Shown: positions 54,306-63,362, counted from the first letter of the stretch. The stretch is DNA of 64,000 bases from Afipia sp. (GCA_017308575.1 JAFKEQ010000003.1:434001-498000); one strand, 5' to 3'. Notes: a model not told the origin generated them from the letters alone. Numbers and translations are program-made.

Positions 54306-54377
54306 GACTCATAAGGGACACATCGCTCCTTCGAGCGGTTATGTACGGAAAGAGGCCGCTGTAACGGCCTCTTTTTT
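54306..54377 (-). repeat. Inverted-repeat unit, right copy; includes a terminator
   Basis: Reverse-complement match to 46076-46143. Its hairpin AGAGGCCG-CTGTAA-CGGCCTCT (54351-54372) is followed by a T-run on the plus strand, a typical intrinsic terminator. Confidence 0.75.
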
Positions 54378-54666
54378 GTTGGAAAGACTCGCTTCCACGC
54401 CCTCAAGACTCTGTTAGAGAAGTCTGGCTAGATTCAGGATGAGCTTCGGCATTGCTTCGCCTTCGCTGCGACAGTAACGACACTCAGGCCCGGCTGGGCG
54501 TGTCGTCAAGGGTCGGTGCCCAACGCCAACTCAGTTGTATGATGTTCAGCACATTCGGGAGGCAAAAAAGAGCGGAAATCGTCATTTTCTAGCATCGATT
54601 TTAGCACGCTGAGTTTTTAAGATAGAAATTCATCAATGAAATCATATATTTTAGATAGACCCGCTA
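54378..54666. other. Right end of the island without genes
   Basis: 289 bp between the terminator and attR. It becomes AT-rich toward attR. CTAGCATCG and TTAGCACGCT (54589-54610) resemble the GCTAGCAC repeats at the left end and may be integrase arm sites. No gene seen. Confidence 0.45.
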
Positions 54667-54678
54667 GGACTTAAAATC
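54667..54678 (+). other. attR core
   Basis: GGACTTAAAATC, identical to attL (15201-15212). The base before it is A, where attL has G, so identity stops there. Confidence 0.9.
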
Positions 54679-54724
54679 CCTCGATGGCAACGTCGTGCGG
54701 GTTCGATTCCCGCCGTCCGCACCA
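54667..54724 (+). pseudogene. tRNA-Leu(UAA), 3' half, cut by island insertion
   Basis: Anticodon loop, TCCC of the 3' anticodon stem, variable arm CTCGATGGCAACGTCGTG, T-arm GCGGGTTCGATTCCCGC and acceptor CGTCCGC with ACCA. It completes the 5' half at 15172-15212. No 5' exon precedes it here, so it is not a functional tRNA unless the island excises. Confidence 0.93.
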
Positions 54725-54773
54725 GTTGAGGGCGGATGTTGTTCCGAAGCCGCCATGTTGTCAGGATACTTCA

Positions 54774-55166
54774 GTGTCGTTTCGAATCGCCGGATTGCTT
54801 GTCTCAGCGTTTCTCGCGCCGACGGCTTCCTTCGCCCAGACCAATGAACAGGCCTGGCCGTCCGCGCTGGTCTGTCAGGCCAGCGTCCAGTCCTATTTCG
54901 CCCTGAGGCAGCCACCGCGCCAGACCGACGATACGTTCGGCTGGCTGATCTTCCGGAGCGAGCTTGGCGGGGTTTACGATTGCCAGGTGCGCGGCAGTTT
55001 TGTCGCGCTGAAGTGGAAAAGCCATAACGGGACCATGACGAGCAACAAGACCCGGTTCGAGGCCAGCGAAGGCGTGCTGACCGTTCGGCCCGATGGCGTC
55101 AGCCAGTGGCGATTTCGTCGCACGGCCGATGGATATGGTTTGTTAAGCGGGGCCAAGGCCCGTTAA
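54774..55166 (+). CDS. Small secreted protein of the chromosomal flank
   Basis: 130 residues from GTG 54774 with AGGA upstream; the frame from 54684 runs through the tRNA. The signal peptide SFRIAGLLVSAFLAPTASFA is followed by a mature domain with two cysteines (ALVCQAS, VYDCQV) and WRFRRTADGYGLLSG. Function unknown. Confidence 0.68.
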   Translation: MSFRIAGLLVSAFLAPTASFAQTNEQAWPSALVCQASVQSYFALRQPPRQTDDTFGWLIFRSELGGVYDCQVRGSFVALKWKSHNGTMTSNKTRFEASEGVLTVRPDGVSQWRFRRTADGYGLLSGAKAR

Positions 55167-55211
55167 ATGTTTTGGGCGGAATCTCTCCGCCCGGCAAGCT
55201 GGGGATGAACG

Positions 55212-55418
55212 ATGGACAAGAAGGCATTGCGCGAGGAGACCGAGCGTCTCGTGCGCGAAGCGATGGAGCGCAAGGCCCTTGTCGTCAAGCAGGGCAATAC
55301 GCGGATCGAGGCCAAGTGCGGCAAGTGCGGCGTGGCCAATCGCGTGTCCGCGGAGCGGGGCGTCCGGCGCGCGAGTTTCACCTGCAAGGAATGCGGCCTG
55401 AAGCAGGAAACCCTGTAA
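55212..55418 (+). CDS. Small zinc-ribbon protein
   Basis: 68 residues, MDKKALREETERLVREAM then IEAKCGKCGVANRVSAERG and ASFTCKECGLKQETL. The two CxxC knuckles form a rubredoxin-like zinc ribbon. Likely a small regulator or RNA/DNA-binding protein; no partner visible. Confidence 0.75.
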   Translation: MDKKALREETERLVREAMERKALVVKQGNTRIEAKCGKCGVANRVSAERGVRRASFTCKECGLKQETL

Positions 55419-55466
55419 GCCGCGTCTCACCACAAATTCAACACGAAGACCCGTAACACGGCGTGC

Positions 55467-55925
55467 ATGACATATTACTCAATCAATGATCGGCGCGAGC
55501 GCAGCCTGAGCGGATCGCATATCCGGCGCGGGCCGTTCGAGGCGGCGTTCCGTCTTGTTGCAGGCGCGGGTCTTGCTACCGGTCTTGCCATGACCCTCGG
55601 CGGGTGCGCTTCAGGCCCGTCGTCGAGCATGTTCGTCGATCCGGCGGCCTACGATCTTTATAACTGCCAGCAGCTCGGAACGGCACGCCGCACCGCCAAC
55701 AACCGCGTGACCGAACTCGAAGGGCTGATGGCGAAGGCGGAAACCGGCGCGGGCGGCGCGCTGATGTCAGGCCTGGCTTACCAGACCGATTACCTGTCCG
55801 AGCGCGCGCGGCGTGATCAGATCGATGAGAAGATCGCCGCCAACAATTGCACGCCGGCCGATCTCGCAGCCCCCGCGCACACGCCTGCCGCGCAGCCTGC
55901 GCCTCCGGTGCGGCGTCGGCGGTAG
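55467..55925 (+). CDS. Putative lipoprotein (152 aa)
   Basis: The N-terminal region has RRERSLSGSHIRR, then a hydrophobic segment LVAGAGLATGLAMTLGGC with a lipobox. The mature part is helical (RTANNRVTELEGLMAKAET, LSERARRDQIDEKIAANNC) and ends Pro/Ala-rich and RRRR. Outer-membrane location is inferred; function unknown. Confidence 0.72.
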   Translation: MTYYSINDRRERSLSGSHIRRGPFEAAFRLVAGAGLATGLAMTLGGCASGPSSSMFVDPAAYDLYNCQQLGTARRTANNRVTELEGLMAKAETGAGGALMSGLAYQTDYLSERARRDQIDEKIAANNCTPADLAAPAHTPAAQPAPPVRRRR

Positions 55926-55952
55926 TCAGCAGGCTGCGGAAAATCGTTCTTT

Positions 55953-56073
55953 GCCCCGGACGCGGTGCGGCATTCTTCATGCCGCTCCGCAGAGCCGGGG
56001 CCGTTTCAATCAGGGTTTGTGACGGTCCCGGTTCTGCGAAGCAGCGTTACACGCTGCATCGCGCCCGGGACAT
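55953..56073. repeat. REP-like repeat, family C copy 3
   Basis: GCCCCGGACGCGGTGCGGCAT ... CATCGCGCCCGGGACA. Nearly the same as the copies at 4401 and 6540 on the other side of the island. Confidence 0.85.
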
Positions 56074-56130
56074 GTCAGATTCAGATCTCGCCGTTTTCAA
56101 CAGCTTGCCAAATGCCGCATACCCTTCGCA

Positions 56131-57321
56131 TCAAGGATGCCAGTCGTAGATCCAGTCCTGCCGCGACAGGAGGCGCGAGCCGCCAAGCAAGCGGATCACC
56201 TGATCGCGCGCGAAGCGGACCGGACCGCCGAGATGATAGGTCTGCCCGTTCTTGCGCGCGGTGCGCTGGACCCGCGTGACGCGCTGCGCCCGCTGCGCGG
56301 CATATTGCGCGAAGGCCGCGGCTGGATTCGTTGGCAAACTTTCAAGGCATTTTGCAATCACTGCGGCGTCCTCGATCGTCATGCCCGCGCCTTGGGCCGC
56401 GAACGGCAGCATCGCATGAGACGCATCGCCGAGCAGCGCGATCGGTCCTTTATTCCACGCGCCGCCGTCGGGCATGGCGAACAGTGCCCATTTGCGCCAG
56501 CTGTCCACCGCGCCGATCATCATGCGCGCGGCGATCGGCCAATGCGGCGCGGAGAAATGCCCGGCGATTTCCACCACGTCGCCGGGCTCGCTCCAGCCGG
56601 GCCTGTTCCACTCGCCGGAGACGACGGCGACCACATTGATGCGCTTGCCGCCCGACATCGGATAGGCGACGAGATGGGCGTTGGTGCCCATCCAGAGTTG
56701 CACGCGCTGCGCGTTGAAGCCGCGCGGCAATTGTGCGGCATCGACGGTGCCACGCCAGGCGATGCTGCCGGTGAACTGCGGCTGCGCTTCGGGAAAAACC
56801 TGGTGCCGCACGCTGGACCACACGCCGTCCGCGCCGATCAGCGCCAGCACCGGCTCCTGCACGCGGTCGACGCCGCTGCGCTGAACCACGGTGACGCCCT
56901 TCGGATAGACCGCGACGTCTTCGTATTGCGCACCGAGCCGCAGGTCGATGTCCGGATGGCTTTTGACTTTGGTGACCAGCGCGGCCTGAAGATCGGCGCG
57001 ATGGATGATCCAGTAGGGGGCGCCGTAACGGAAGGTGGCGGCCTCTCCGAGCGGAATGCGGCCGATTTCCTTGCCGGTCCGCGCGGTCATGATGCTGATG
57101 GACTCGGGTGTGATCGCGCGCCGGGCGAGCAGCGGCTCGAGCCCCAGTTCGATCAGGATGCGGCTGGCGTTGGGCGAAAGCTGCAGTCCCGCACCGGCTT
57201 CCTCAAGCCGCTCGGCGCGTTCCATGACGATGACGCGGAAGCCACGGGCGGCAAGCGCCAGCGCAGCCGTCAGTCCGCCGATACCCGCACCAGCGACAAC
57301 GATGGTGCGCGAAATGGCCAC
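56131..57321 (-). CDS. FAD-dependent aromatic monooxygenase (salicylate hydroxylase-like)
   Basis: 396 residues. The FAD motif VVAGAGIGGLTAALAL is at 9-24, LQLSPNASRIL follows (about 46-56), the DG motif is ALIGADGVWSSVR (about 160-172) and the GD motif is IALLGDASHAMLPFAAQGAGM (about 292-312). This is the class A flavoprotein hydroxylase pattern. Substrate unknown; salicylate or other phenolics fit. It is 7 bp behind the zf-CHCC gene on the same strand. Confidence 0.88.
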   Translation of the reverse strand: MAISRTIVVAGAGIGGLTAALALAARGFRVIVMERAERLEEAGAGLQLSPNASRILIELGLEPLLARRAITPESISIMTARTGKEIGRIPLGEAATFRYGAPYWIIHRADLQAALVTKVKSHPDIDLRLGAQYEDVAVYPKGVTVVQRSGVDRVQEPVLALIGADGVWSSVRHQVFPEAQPQFTGSIAWRGTVDAAQLPRGFNAQRVQLWMGTNAHLVAYPMSGGKRINVVAVVSGEWNRPGWSEPGDVVEIAGHFSAPHWPIAARMMIGAVDSWRKWALFAMPDGGAWNKGPIALLGDASHAMLPFAAQGAGMTIEDAAVIAKCLESLPTNPAAAFAQYAAQRAQRVTRVQRTARKNGQTYHLGGPVRFARDQVIRLLGGSRLLSRQDWIYDWHP

Positions 57322-57328
57322 CGGCTCG

Positions 57329-57574
57329 TCAGGCGACCTTGTCCTTCACCACGCATTCGGGCGGACGGGCCTGACCGGGGGCGAGATCCTTGGCGTAGCG
57401 GTACAGCGTCGAGCAGTAGGGGCAGATGATCTCGTTGTCGTCGCCGAGGTCGAGAAACACGTGCGGATGATCGAACGGCGGGTTCGCGCCGACGCACATG
57501 AACTCGCGCGAGCCGATTTCGATGGTGGCGACGCCCGCATCGTTATGAAAGTGTGGGACGACGTGATCCGCCAT
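57329..57574 (-). CDS. zf-CHCC zinc-finger domain protein
   Basis: 81 residues. HVFLDLGDDNEIICPYCSTLYRY is the zf-CHCC core (His, then CxxC). The family is related to the small NDUFS6-like subunit of mitochondrial complex I and is common in alphaproteobacteria. It forms an operon with the monooxygenase. Confidence 0.85.
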   Translation of the reverse strand: MADHVVPHFHNDAGVATIEIGSREFMCVGANPPFDHPHVFLDLGDDNEIICPYCSTLYRYAKDLAPGQARPPECVVKDKVA

Positions 57575-57866
57575 AGCAACCCTACCTCAATCCTGATCTT
57601 CAACGTTTCGCTCATGCCGCAACGCGCGGCGACAAGCGCGGCCGCCAGCATACCGAGCGACACAGTTTATTCCTAGATTGCGGCGCCGGTTTAGTCCAAT
57701 TCGCCGCAGGGAAGACGATGTGAATTCGACACAATCCCGCCGTGTTGGGAAAGCCCTTCTTTCGGAGGGGAGGTTGTGTCGGAAAAACGGCGCACCATGT
57801 CATTTCCCGGTCACCGGCTGAACCGGTGGGTCGAACTCTTGGACCGTAAAAAGGTTATCCAATGCT

Positions 57867-58997
57867 ATGAAGACATCCTGGCGCATCGGTCTGGCCGTTT
57901 TGGCCACGGCGGCTTCGGCGGCGGCTTGCGCCGTGCTGTGGCCCCATGCGCGCGACGCCGGGACGCTGTTGCTGGCCCAGGATGACCCGGTGCGGCTGGC
58001 GGACATCCAGGTCGGTTCTGCCGTCAGGAATAACGATGTTCTGGGGCAGGGCGCGGTTCAGGCGCTGGATGCCGGGGACGCGGATTTAGCGAAAAGTTTT
58101 ATCGATCTCGCGGCGGACCGGAATATCCCGCTGCCGCCTGAACTGACGGCGCGGGTCGATGCCGCCGTGACCGAGGAAAATTCGACCGCCAGCACCGCCC
58201 GCCGTTTCGTCACCGGGCTCGTGACCGGAGAGGCGGAGGACATGGCGAGCCTGTCCGGCACGGTGGCGGGTGACCTGTTCGTGTTCGGCGATGTTCGCGA
58301 CGTGGTGCGGGAAGGCAAGCGGCTCGCCATGGGCGAGGACGCCGACCGTCTGGTGCTCGGCCTCGCCAGCGTCGGCCTTGCGGTAACGGCGGCGACTTAT
58401 GTTTCGGTTGGCGGCGCGACCCCGGTTCGCGCTGGTCTCACCATGGTGAAGGACGCCCGCAAGGTCGGGCGGCTTGGCGCGGGCCTGACCGAATGGGCGG
58501 GGCGCTCGGCGCGCGGCGTGGTGGACGGACCGATGCTGCAGCAGGCGGTCGCGGGCGCATCGATCGTGCGGCCGGGACAGACCATCAGTGCGGTAAAGGC
58601 GGCATTCAAGGCCGAGAAGGCGGGCGCGCTGGTGCGTCTTGCCAAGGATGTCGGCCGTGTCGGCGAGAAAGCCGGCACCAAGGGCGCGCTCGATGTGCTG
58701 CGCATTGCGGATGGTCCGAAGGATGTGGCGCGCGCGGCGCGGCTTGCGGAATCCAAAGGCGGCCAGACACGCGCGATTGTGAAAATTCTCGGTCGCGGCG
58801 CGCTGCTGCTCACCGCCGGTGCGTTCAATCTGGCGTGGTGGGTATTCACCGCGCTGTTGTCGCTGATCGGATTCGTTGCCTCCATCAAGGCGACGACCGA
58901 GCGGCTCACGCTATCGTGGATTCAGCGCGGCAAGCTGAAGAAAGCACGCCGCGAACTTGCCTTGGCGAAGACGCAATTGGCTGCACCGTCAGCATGA
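57867..58997 (+). CDS. Hypothetical membrane protein
   Basis: 376 residues. N-terminal membrane or signal helix (IGLAVLATAASAAACAVLW), a helical Ala/Val-rich middle, then hydrophobic stretches at about 170-190 and 325-345 (LTAGAFNLAWWVFTALLSLIGF). The C-terminus is basic coiled coil. No family recognised. Confidence 0.68.
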   Translation: MKTSWRIGLAVLATAASAAACAVLWPHARDAGTLLLAQDDPVRLADIQVGSAVRNNDVLGQGAVQALDAGDADLAKSFIDLAADRNIPLPPELTARVDAAVTEENSTASTARRFVTGLVTGEAEDMASLSGTVAGDLFVFGDVRDVVREGKRLAMGEDADRLVLGLASVGLAVTAATYVSVGGATPVRAGLTMVKDARKVGRLGAGLTEWAGRSARGVVDGPMLQQAVAGASIVRPGQTISAVKAAFKAEKAGALVRLAKDVGRVGEKAGTKGALDVLRIADGPKDVARAARLAESKGGQTRAIVKILGRGALLLTAGAFNLAWWVFTALLSLIGFVASIKATTERLTLSWIQRGKLKKARRELALAKTQLAAPSA

Positions 58998-59116
58998 CAT
59001 CTCCCTACCACGTGCATCTGGTCAGGCCCGCTGCATCCGGATAAACTGCCGTCCTGACACCACGACCGTTGCGGTCACATCTGCCCACACAACCCCCATC
59101 AACAATGGACTGAGCG

Positions 59117-59872
59117 ATGCCGAGCTTTCACAACGGCTCCGTTGAAATTGCGTATCTCGATGAAGGCGAGGGCGATCCGATCGTTCTGGTGCACGGCTTC
59201 GCATCGACGAAGGACATCAACTGGATCTACCCTTCGTGGGTTTCGACTCTCACCAAGGCGGGACGTCGCGTCATCGCGCTGGACAATCGCGGTCATGGCG
59301 AGTCGGCAAAGCTCTACGATCCCGAAGATTATCACATTGGCATCATGGCCGGTGACGTGCGCGCGCTAATGGATCATCTGAACATCGCGCGCGCCGACAT
59401 GATGGGCTACTCGATGGGCGGGCGGATCACCGCCTATCTCGCGCATCGCAATCCCGAGCGGCTGCGTTCCGCGATTCTCGGGGGCATCGGCATCGGTCTG
59501 GTCGATGACGAAGGTCGTCCCGGCGAAAACGTCGCGGCTGCGCTGGAGGCATCCTCGCTGGACGAGGTGACCGATCCTATGGGCCGCATGTTCCGGACAT
59601 TTGCAGACCAGACCCGCTCTGATCGCAGGGCGCTCGCGGCCTGCATGCGCGGTTCGCGACGTCTCATGACACGGGAGGAAGCGGCCTCGATCTCTGTTCC
59701 GGTGCTGATCGCAGTCGGTACGATCGATGACGTGGCGGGCTCGGCGCAGCGTCTCAGCGAAGTCATTCCGGGGTCGCAAGTGCTTGATATTCCAAATCGC
59801 GACCACATGCGGGCGGTGGGGGACCGGGTTTACAAGGAGGGTGTTCTGGCGTTCCTTGCACAGCAGCCTTGA
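59117..59872 (+). CDS. Alpha/beta hydrolase
   Basis: 251 residues, cytosolic. IVLVHGFAST (about 22-31) forms the oxyanion hole, MMGYSMGG (about 95-102) is the nucleophile elbow, an Asp is in VGTIDDVAG and the catalytic His is in PNRDHMRAV. Serine-type hydrolase with unknown ester or C-C substrate. Confidence 0.88.
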   Translation: MPSFHNGSVEIAYLDEGEGDPIVLVHGFASTKDINWIYPSWVSTLTKAGRRVIALDNRGHGESAKLYDPEDYHIGIMAGDVRALMDHLNIARADMMGYSMGGRITAYLAHRNPERLRSAILGGIGIGLVDDEGRPGENVAAALEASSLDEVTDPMGRMFRTFADQTRSDRRALAACMRGSRRLMTREEAASISVPVLIAVGTIDDVAGSAQRLSEVIPGSQVLDIPNRDHMRAVGDRVYKEGVLAFLAQQP

Positions 59873-60004
59873 TGGAAGCGTAGATGAATATTCTACGACG
59901 GCGGGAGATCATTATTCCAACGTCAACCTTCACAGCCGTTGCAGCCTTCCTTCCGTCGATTATGTGGTAAGATATCCTCAACGCCGATCAACCGGGTCCT
60001 GAAC

Positions 60005-60829
60005 ATGGTCAAGCATCATCTCGATACGAAAGGCTCTCTTTCGACCGTCGATCCTGTCTGGACCCGGATTCGGGACGAGGCCGAAGAGATCGTGAAGCGC
60101 GAGCCGGAGCTTGCGACCTTCATCTATTCGACCGTGCTGCATCATGACCGGCTCGAGGATGCGGTGGTGCATCGCATCTCCGAGCGGCTCGATCATTCCG
60201 CGCTGTCCGGCGATCTGATCCGTCAGGCCTATAACGACGCGCTCGAAGCCGATCCCGATCTCGGCAATGCATTCCGCGCCGATCTGGTCGCCGTCTATGA
60301 CCGCGATCCGGCCGTCTCGCGCTTCATCGATGCGCTGCTCTACTTCAAGGGCTTCCACGCCATTCAGGCGCATCGCCTCGCGTACTGGCTGCACAACAAC
60401 GGCCGCAAGGATTTCGCGTTCTACATCCAGAGCCGTTCCTCGGCGGAATTCCAGACCGACATCAATCCCGCCGCGAAAATCGGCCGCGGCATTTTCCTCG
60501 ATCACGCTACCGGCCTTGTCGTCGGCGAGACGGCGGTGATCGAGGACAACGTGTCGATCCTGCATGGCGTGACGCTCGGCGGCACCGGCAAGGAAAACGA
60601 GGACCGTCATCCGAAGATCCGTTACGGCGTGATGCTCGGCGCGGGCGCGAAAATTCTCGGCAATATCGAAGTCGGTCACTGCGCGCGCGTGGCGTCCGGC
60701 TCGGTCGTGCTGAAGGATGTGCCGAACAACGTCACGGTCGCGGGCGTGCCGGCGAAGATCGTCGGCGAGGCGGGCTGCTCCGAGCCGTCGCGCACCATGA
60801 ACCAGATGATCAACGCCATCGGCATCTGA
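60005..60829 (+). CDS. cysE: Serine O-acetyltransferase
   Basis: 274 residues from ATG 60005; the frame upstream is not conserved. Makes O-acetylserine from serine and acetyl-CoA, the first step of cysteine synthesis. The N-terminal helical domain carries ALLYFKGFHAIQAHRLAYWL; the left-handed beta-helix shows IGRGIFLDHATGLVVGETAV and GVTLGGTGKENEDRHPKI with the acetyl-CoA-binding residues. The C-terminal tail ends NAIGI, with the terminal Ile that is typical of CysE binding to CysK. Confidence 0.95.
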   Translation: MVKHHLDTKGSLSTVDPVWTRIRDEAEEIVKREPELATFIYSTVLHHDRLEDAVVHRISERLDHSALSGDLIRQAYNDALEADPDLGNAFRADLVAVYDRDPAVSRFIDALLYFKGFHAIQAHRLAYWLHNNGRKDFAFYIQSRSSAEFQTDINPAAKIGRGIFLDHATGLVVGETAVIEDNVSILHGVTLGGTGKENEDRHPKIRYGVMLGAGAKILGNIEVGHCARVASGSVVLKDVPNNVTVAGVPAKIVGEAGCSEPSRTMNQMINAIGI

Positions 60830-60952
60830 TCTGTTTGCGATGCGCCGCGAAACATTCGCATAGCGATCTGCATTTTCTCAAAATGTCCGCTGGCAGTCCG
60901 CGCCATATCGCACTAAAGCTGTCGCAAACATCATCTCATCTGGAGAACGACC

Positions 60953-61174
60953 GTGGACGTGACCGAAGTCAGAAAGCTCGACGCCTATCTCAAGCGCGTG
61001 TTCGGCAATCAGAAAATCCGCGTCGTGCCGCGTCCGAAGAAGGATGATTCCGCCGAGGTCTATATCGGCGAGGAATTCATCGGCGTGCTGTTCGTCGACG
61101 ATGAGGACGATGACCGGTCGTATCAGTTCCAGATGGCGATCCTCGAGACGGATATCGAGGAAGACGAAGACTGA
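60953..61174 (+). CDS. DUF3126 family protein
   Basis: 73 residues from GTG 60953. VRKLDAYLKRVFGNQKIRV and AEVYIGEEFIGVLFVDDEDDD match the family, which is limited mostly to alphaproteobacteria. Acidic C-terminus. Often found near cysE, as here; function unknown. Confidence 0.88.
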   Translation: MDVTEVRKLDAYLKRVFGNQKIRVVPRPKKDDSAEVYIGEEFIGVLFVDDEDDDRSYQFQMAILETDIEEDED

Positions 61175-61190
61175 GCGAAAGAGATGAGAC

Positions 61191-61308
61191 CTCATCCTGA
61201 GGAGCGCGCGTTTGCGCGCGTCTCGAAGGATGGGGTCGGCAAAGAGTACCGTGCCACACGCCTCATGGTTCGAGACGCGCCGCAAGCGCGGCGCTCCTCA
61301 CCATGAGG
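61191..61308. repeat. REP-like repeat, family D copy 2
   Basis: CTCATCCTGAGGAGCGCGCG ... CGTCTCGAAGGATG, then CTCATGGTTCGAGACGC ... GCGCTCCTCACCATGAG. Related to the copy at 5431. Confidence 0.8.
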
Positions 61309-61339
61309 CTGCTTGTCGCTTCACACCAATTAGCAAGTT

Positions 61340-62050
61340 CTATCCCCGCGGCGTGCGCATCCGGGTCATGATCTGATCCATCGCGTTGGCGACCTCGCGC
61401 CACCGGGCGAGCCACGCACGCGGAAAGCGGAACGTCAGGTCCGCACCCTCGATCCGCCGCTCGCTCAGACACATGCCCGGCGTCTTGCCGTCCTGCGTGC
61501 AGCGCGCGACGATCTGCGGCGACGACGCATAGACCAGGTCTTCGTTGGCATAGGGCGTGCCGTCGCGAAACGGCCGCGTGCTCAATCCGTCCTGCAGCGT
61601 TCCGGCATTCTGATCGAGATAGCGCGGATAGATCGTGCGCGTCCGCTCATCCGGCGATAGCGCATCGTGATGCGCGGCGATCGAGACGAAGATGCGGTCG
61701 ATCTCCGGAAGATTCTCTTCTACCGTCTCCTGCGTCACGTGACGCGGCGCTTCGGGCGGCTCCAGCGACGGATAGACGAAATTCAGATCGACGCGCTCCT
61801 GGGGGCCGGTGCGCTTCTGCACCTTCACCCGGATCGATTGGGTCGGCACGTTGAACAGCGTGTTGCCGATGCTGATCGGCAGCCGCGTGGGATCGCCGGG
61901 CTTCTCCACATTCCACGTCGGCCAGAGCAGGTAAGCGACAACGCCGATGGCGCAGGCGCCGATGCCGCCCATCACGGCGAACGGCACGAAATGACCGTGC
62001 TGTGCGCCGCGCGCGCTGCGGCGGGGAGAGGTGGAGGAAGTCAGAGCCAT
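61340..62050 (-). CDS. Hypothetical single-pass membrane protein
   Basis: 236 residues from MALTSSTSPRRSARG at 62050. A membrane helix at about 22-43 (FVPFAVMGGIGACAIGVVAYLLWP) leaves a periplasmic domain with IGNTLFNVPTQSIRVKVQKR and TPGMCLSERRIEGADLTFRFPR. Conserved in the host group by its look; function unknown. Confidence 0.68.
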   Translation of the reverse strand: MALTSSTSPRRSARGAQHGHFVPFAVMGGIGACAIGVVAYLLWPTWNVEKPGDPTRLPISIGNTLFNVPTQSIRVKVQKRTGPQERVDLNFVYPSLEPPEAPRHVTQETVEENLPEIDRIFVSIAAHHDALSPDERTRTIYPRYLDQNAGTLQDGLSTRPFRDGTPYANEDLVYASSPQIVARCTQDGKTPGMCLSERRIEGADLTFRFPRAWLARWREVANAMDQIMTRMRTPRG

Positions 62051-62308
62051 GTGCGGACGTCGGAGTTTTGGAAGGGAGGCCATACGGTCCGGCCGAATCG
62101 CGGCGATTATGCCATGGCGAGGCGGATTTTCTTGAAGTTCCCGGCGATGGCGCGCTGCCCGAGCCATGCAGGCAAGATGGAGCAGCGGCGCGGCATTAAC
62201 CTTTCCTTAAGGATAAGCTGGCGGGCGCGGCGGCATTTTGCAAAGTGAAGGGACCGGGCGCGTCACTCCGCGCGTCGATACCGACATGTCCTGCGTAGTG
62301 AGTCTCCG

Positions 62309-62635
62309 ATGTCGCCTGAAGCGCTGAATTCGTTCTTTGCCATCCTCATCGGGTTTGCGCTGGCGGGCGCGCTGAGCAGCGGATTCCAGGCCTTCGTGCG
62401 AAAGCCCGCGGGCTTCGGCCTTCTGGCGCAGGACGCGGCGAAGGCAATGGCGGCGGTGCCGTTTCTGGTGTTCGCAGCGCCTTTCATCATCATGCGCAAC
62501 ACCGTGCGCGGACGCACCATCGAGGGACGGCGGGTGGAATTCGTGGCGCTCGCCACCATCATCGCCGGCTTCTGGAGCATGATGTCGGGCACCTTCGTTC
62601 TGATGCTGCTGGAAACCACCGGCGTCATCGCCTGA
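62309..62635 (+). CDS. Small integral membrane protein
   Basis: 108 residues with three hydrophobic helices: FFAILIGFALAGALSSGF, AMAAVPFLVFAAPFIIM and LATIIAGFWSMMSGTFVLMLL. RTIEGRRVEFVALA connects the last two. No function recognised. Confidence 0.7.
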   Translation: MSPEALNSFFAILIGFALAGALSSGFQAFVRKPAGFGLLAQDAAKAMAAVPFLVFAAPFIIMRNTVRGRTIEGRRVEFVALATIIAGFWSMMSGTFVLMLLETTGVIA

Positions 62636-62702
62636 TCCGGTCCGCGAACTCTCGCCAGACGGCTGTCTTCCGTGGCATGGTCATCCGACAAGGAGACCAT
62701 GC

Positions 62703-63233
62703 ATGGCGATCTACGAACTCGACGGAAAATCACCCGAACTTCCCGCGGACGGACAGTATTTCATCGCTGAAACCGCGACGGTGATCGGCAATGTGCGCCT
62801 CAAGAGCAATGCCAGCGTCTGGTTCGGCTCGGTACTGCGCGGCGACAACGAACTGATCGAGATCGGCGAAGGCTCCAACGTGCAGGACAACTGCACCTTT
62901 CATACCGATCCCGGCTTTCCGCTGACCATCGGCAAGAACTGCACCATCGGCCACAACGTCATCCTGCACGGATGCACCATCGAGGATGGCGCGCTGGTCG
63001 GCATGGGCGCGATCATTATGAACGGCGCGCGGATCGGCAAGGGCTGCATCGTCGGCGCGGGTGCGATCATTACCGAAGGCAAGACGTTCGAGGCGAATGC
63101 GCTGGTGCTCGGCGCGCCGGCGCGCGCGATCAAGACGCTGACCGACGAGCAGGTCAAGGCCATGACCTACGGCGCGGCGCATTACGTCCACAACGGCCAG
63201 CGCTTCAAGGCGGGTTTGAAGAAGGTCGGCTAG
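62703..63233 (+). CDS. Gamma-carbonic anhydrase family protein
   Basis: 176 residues, trimeric left-handed beta-helix. VWFGSVLRGD and GSNVQDNCTFHTD carry the first metal-binding His region; CTIGHNVILHGCTIEDG supplies the other two His (GH, HG). Members hydrate CO2 or bind acyl groups; many are inactive, so activity is uncertain. Confidence 0.9.
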   Translation: MAIYELDGKSPELPADGQYFIAETATVIGNVRLKSNASVWFGSVLRGDNELIEIGEGSNVQDNCTFHTDPGFPLTIGKNCTIGHNVILHGCTIEDGALVGMGAIIMNGARIGKGCIVGAGAIITEGKTFEANALVLGAPARAIKTLTDEQVKAMTYGAAHYVHNGQRFKAGLKKVG

Positions 63234-63317
63234 CGCCGATGTCAGGGCAGGGCGGGGCTTGCTTGCTTTCGTGATAGTCGCCTCTGACGCCCATCGCGTT
63301 TGATGGAGAGCAGGATC

Positions 63318-63343
63318 GAGAACCCCGATCTGGCGGGGTTCTC
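63318..63343. terminator. Bidirectional terminator-like hairpin
   Basis: GAGAACCCCG-ATCTGG-CGGGGTTCTC, a perfect 10-bp stem between the convergent carbonic anhydrase and SGNH hydrolase genes. Confidence 0.7.
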
Positions 63344-63362
63344 GTCCGTCGTTGCGCAAGCT

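Larger units (their letters stand above)
15201..54678 (+). mobile_element. Integrative mobilizable genomic island in tRNA-Leu(UAA)
   Basis: Bounded by a 12-bp direct repeat GGACTTAAAATC (15201-15212 and 54667-54678) with a tyrosine integrase gene 136 bp inside the left end. It carries relaxases, coupling proteins, oriT-like sites and many defence genes, but I found no VirB4, VirB6 or other mating-pair genes, so conjugation would need a helper. Base composition is lower in GC and more varied than the flanks, especially from 43 to 54 kb, and the REP-like repeats of the flanks were not seen inside it. Confidence 0.92.
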
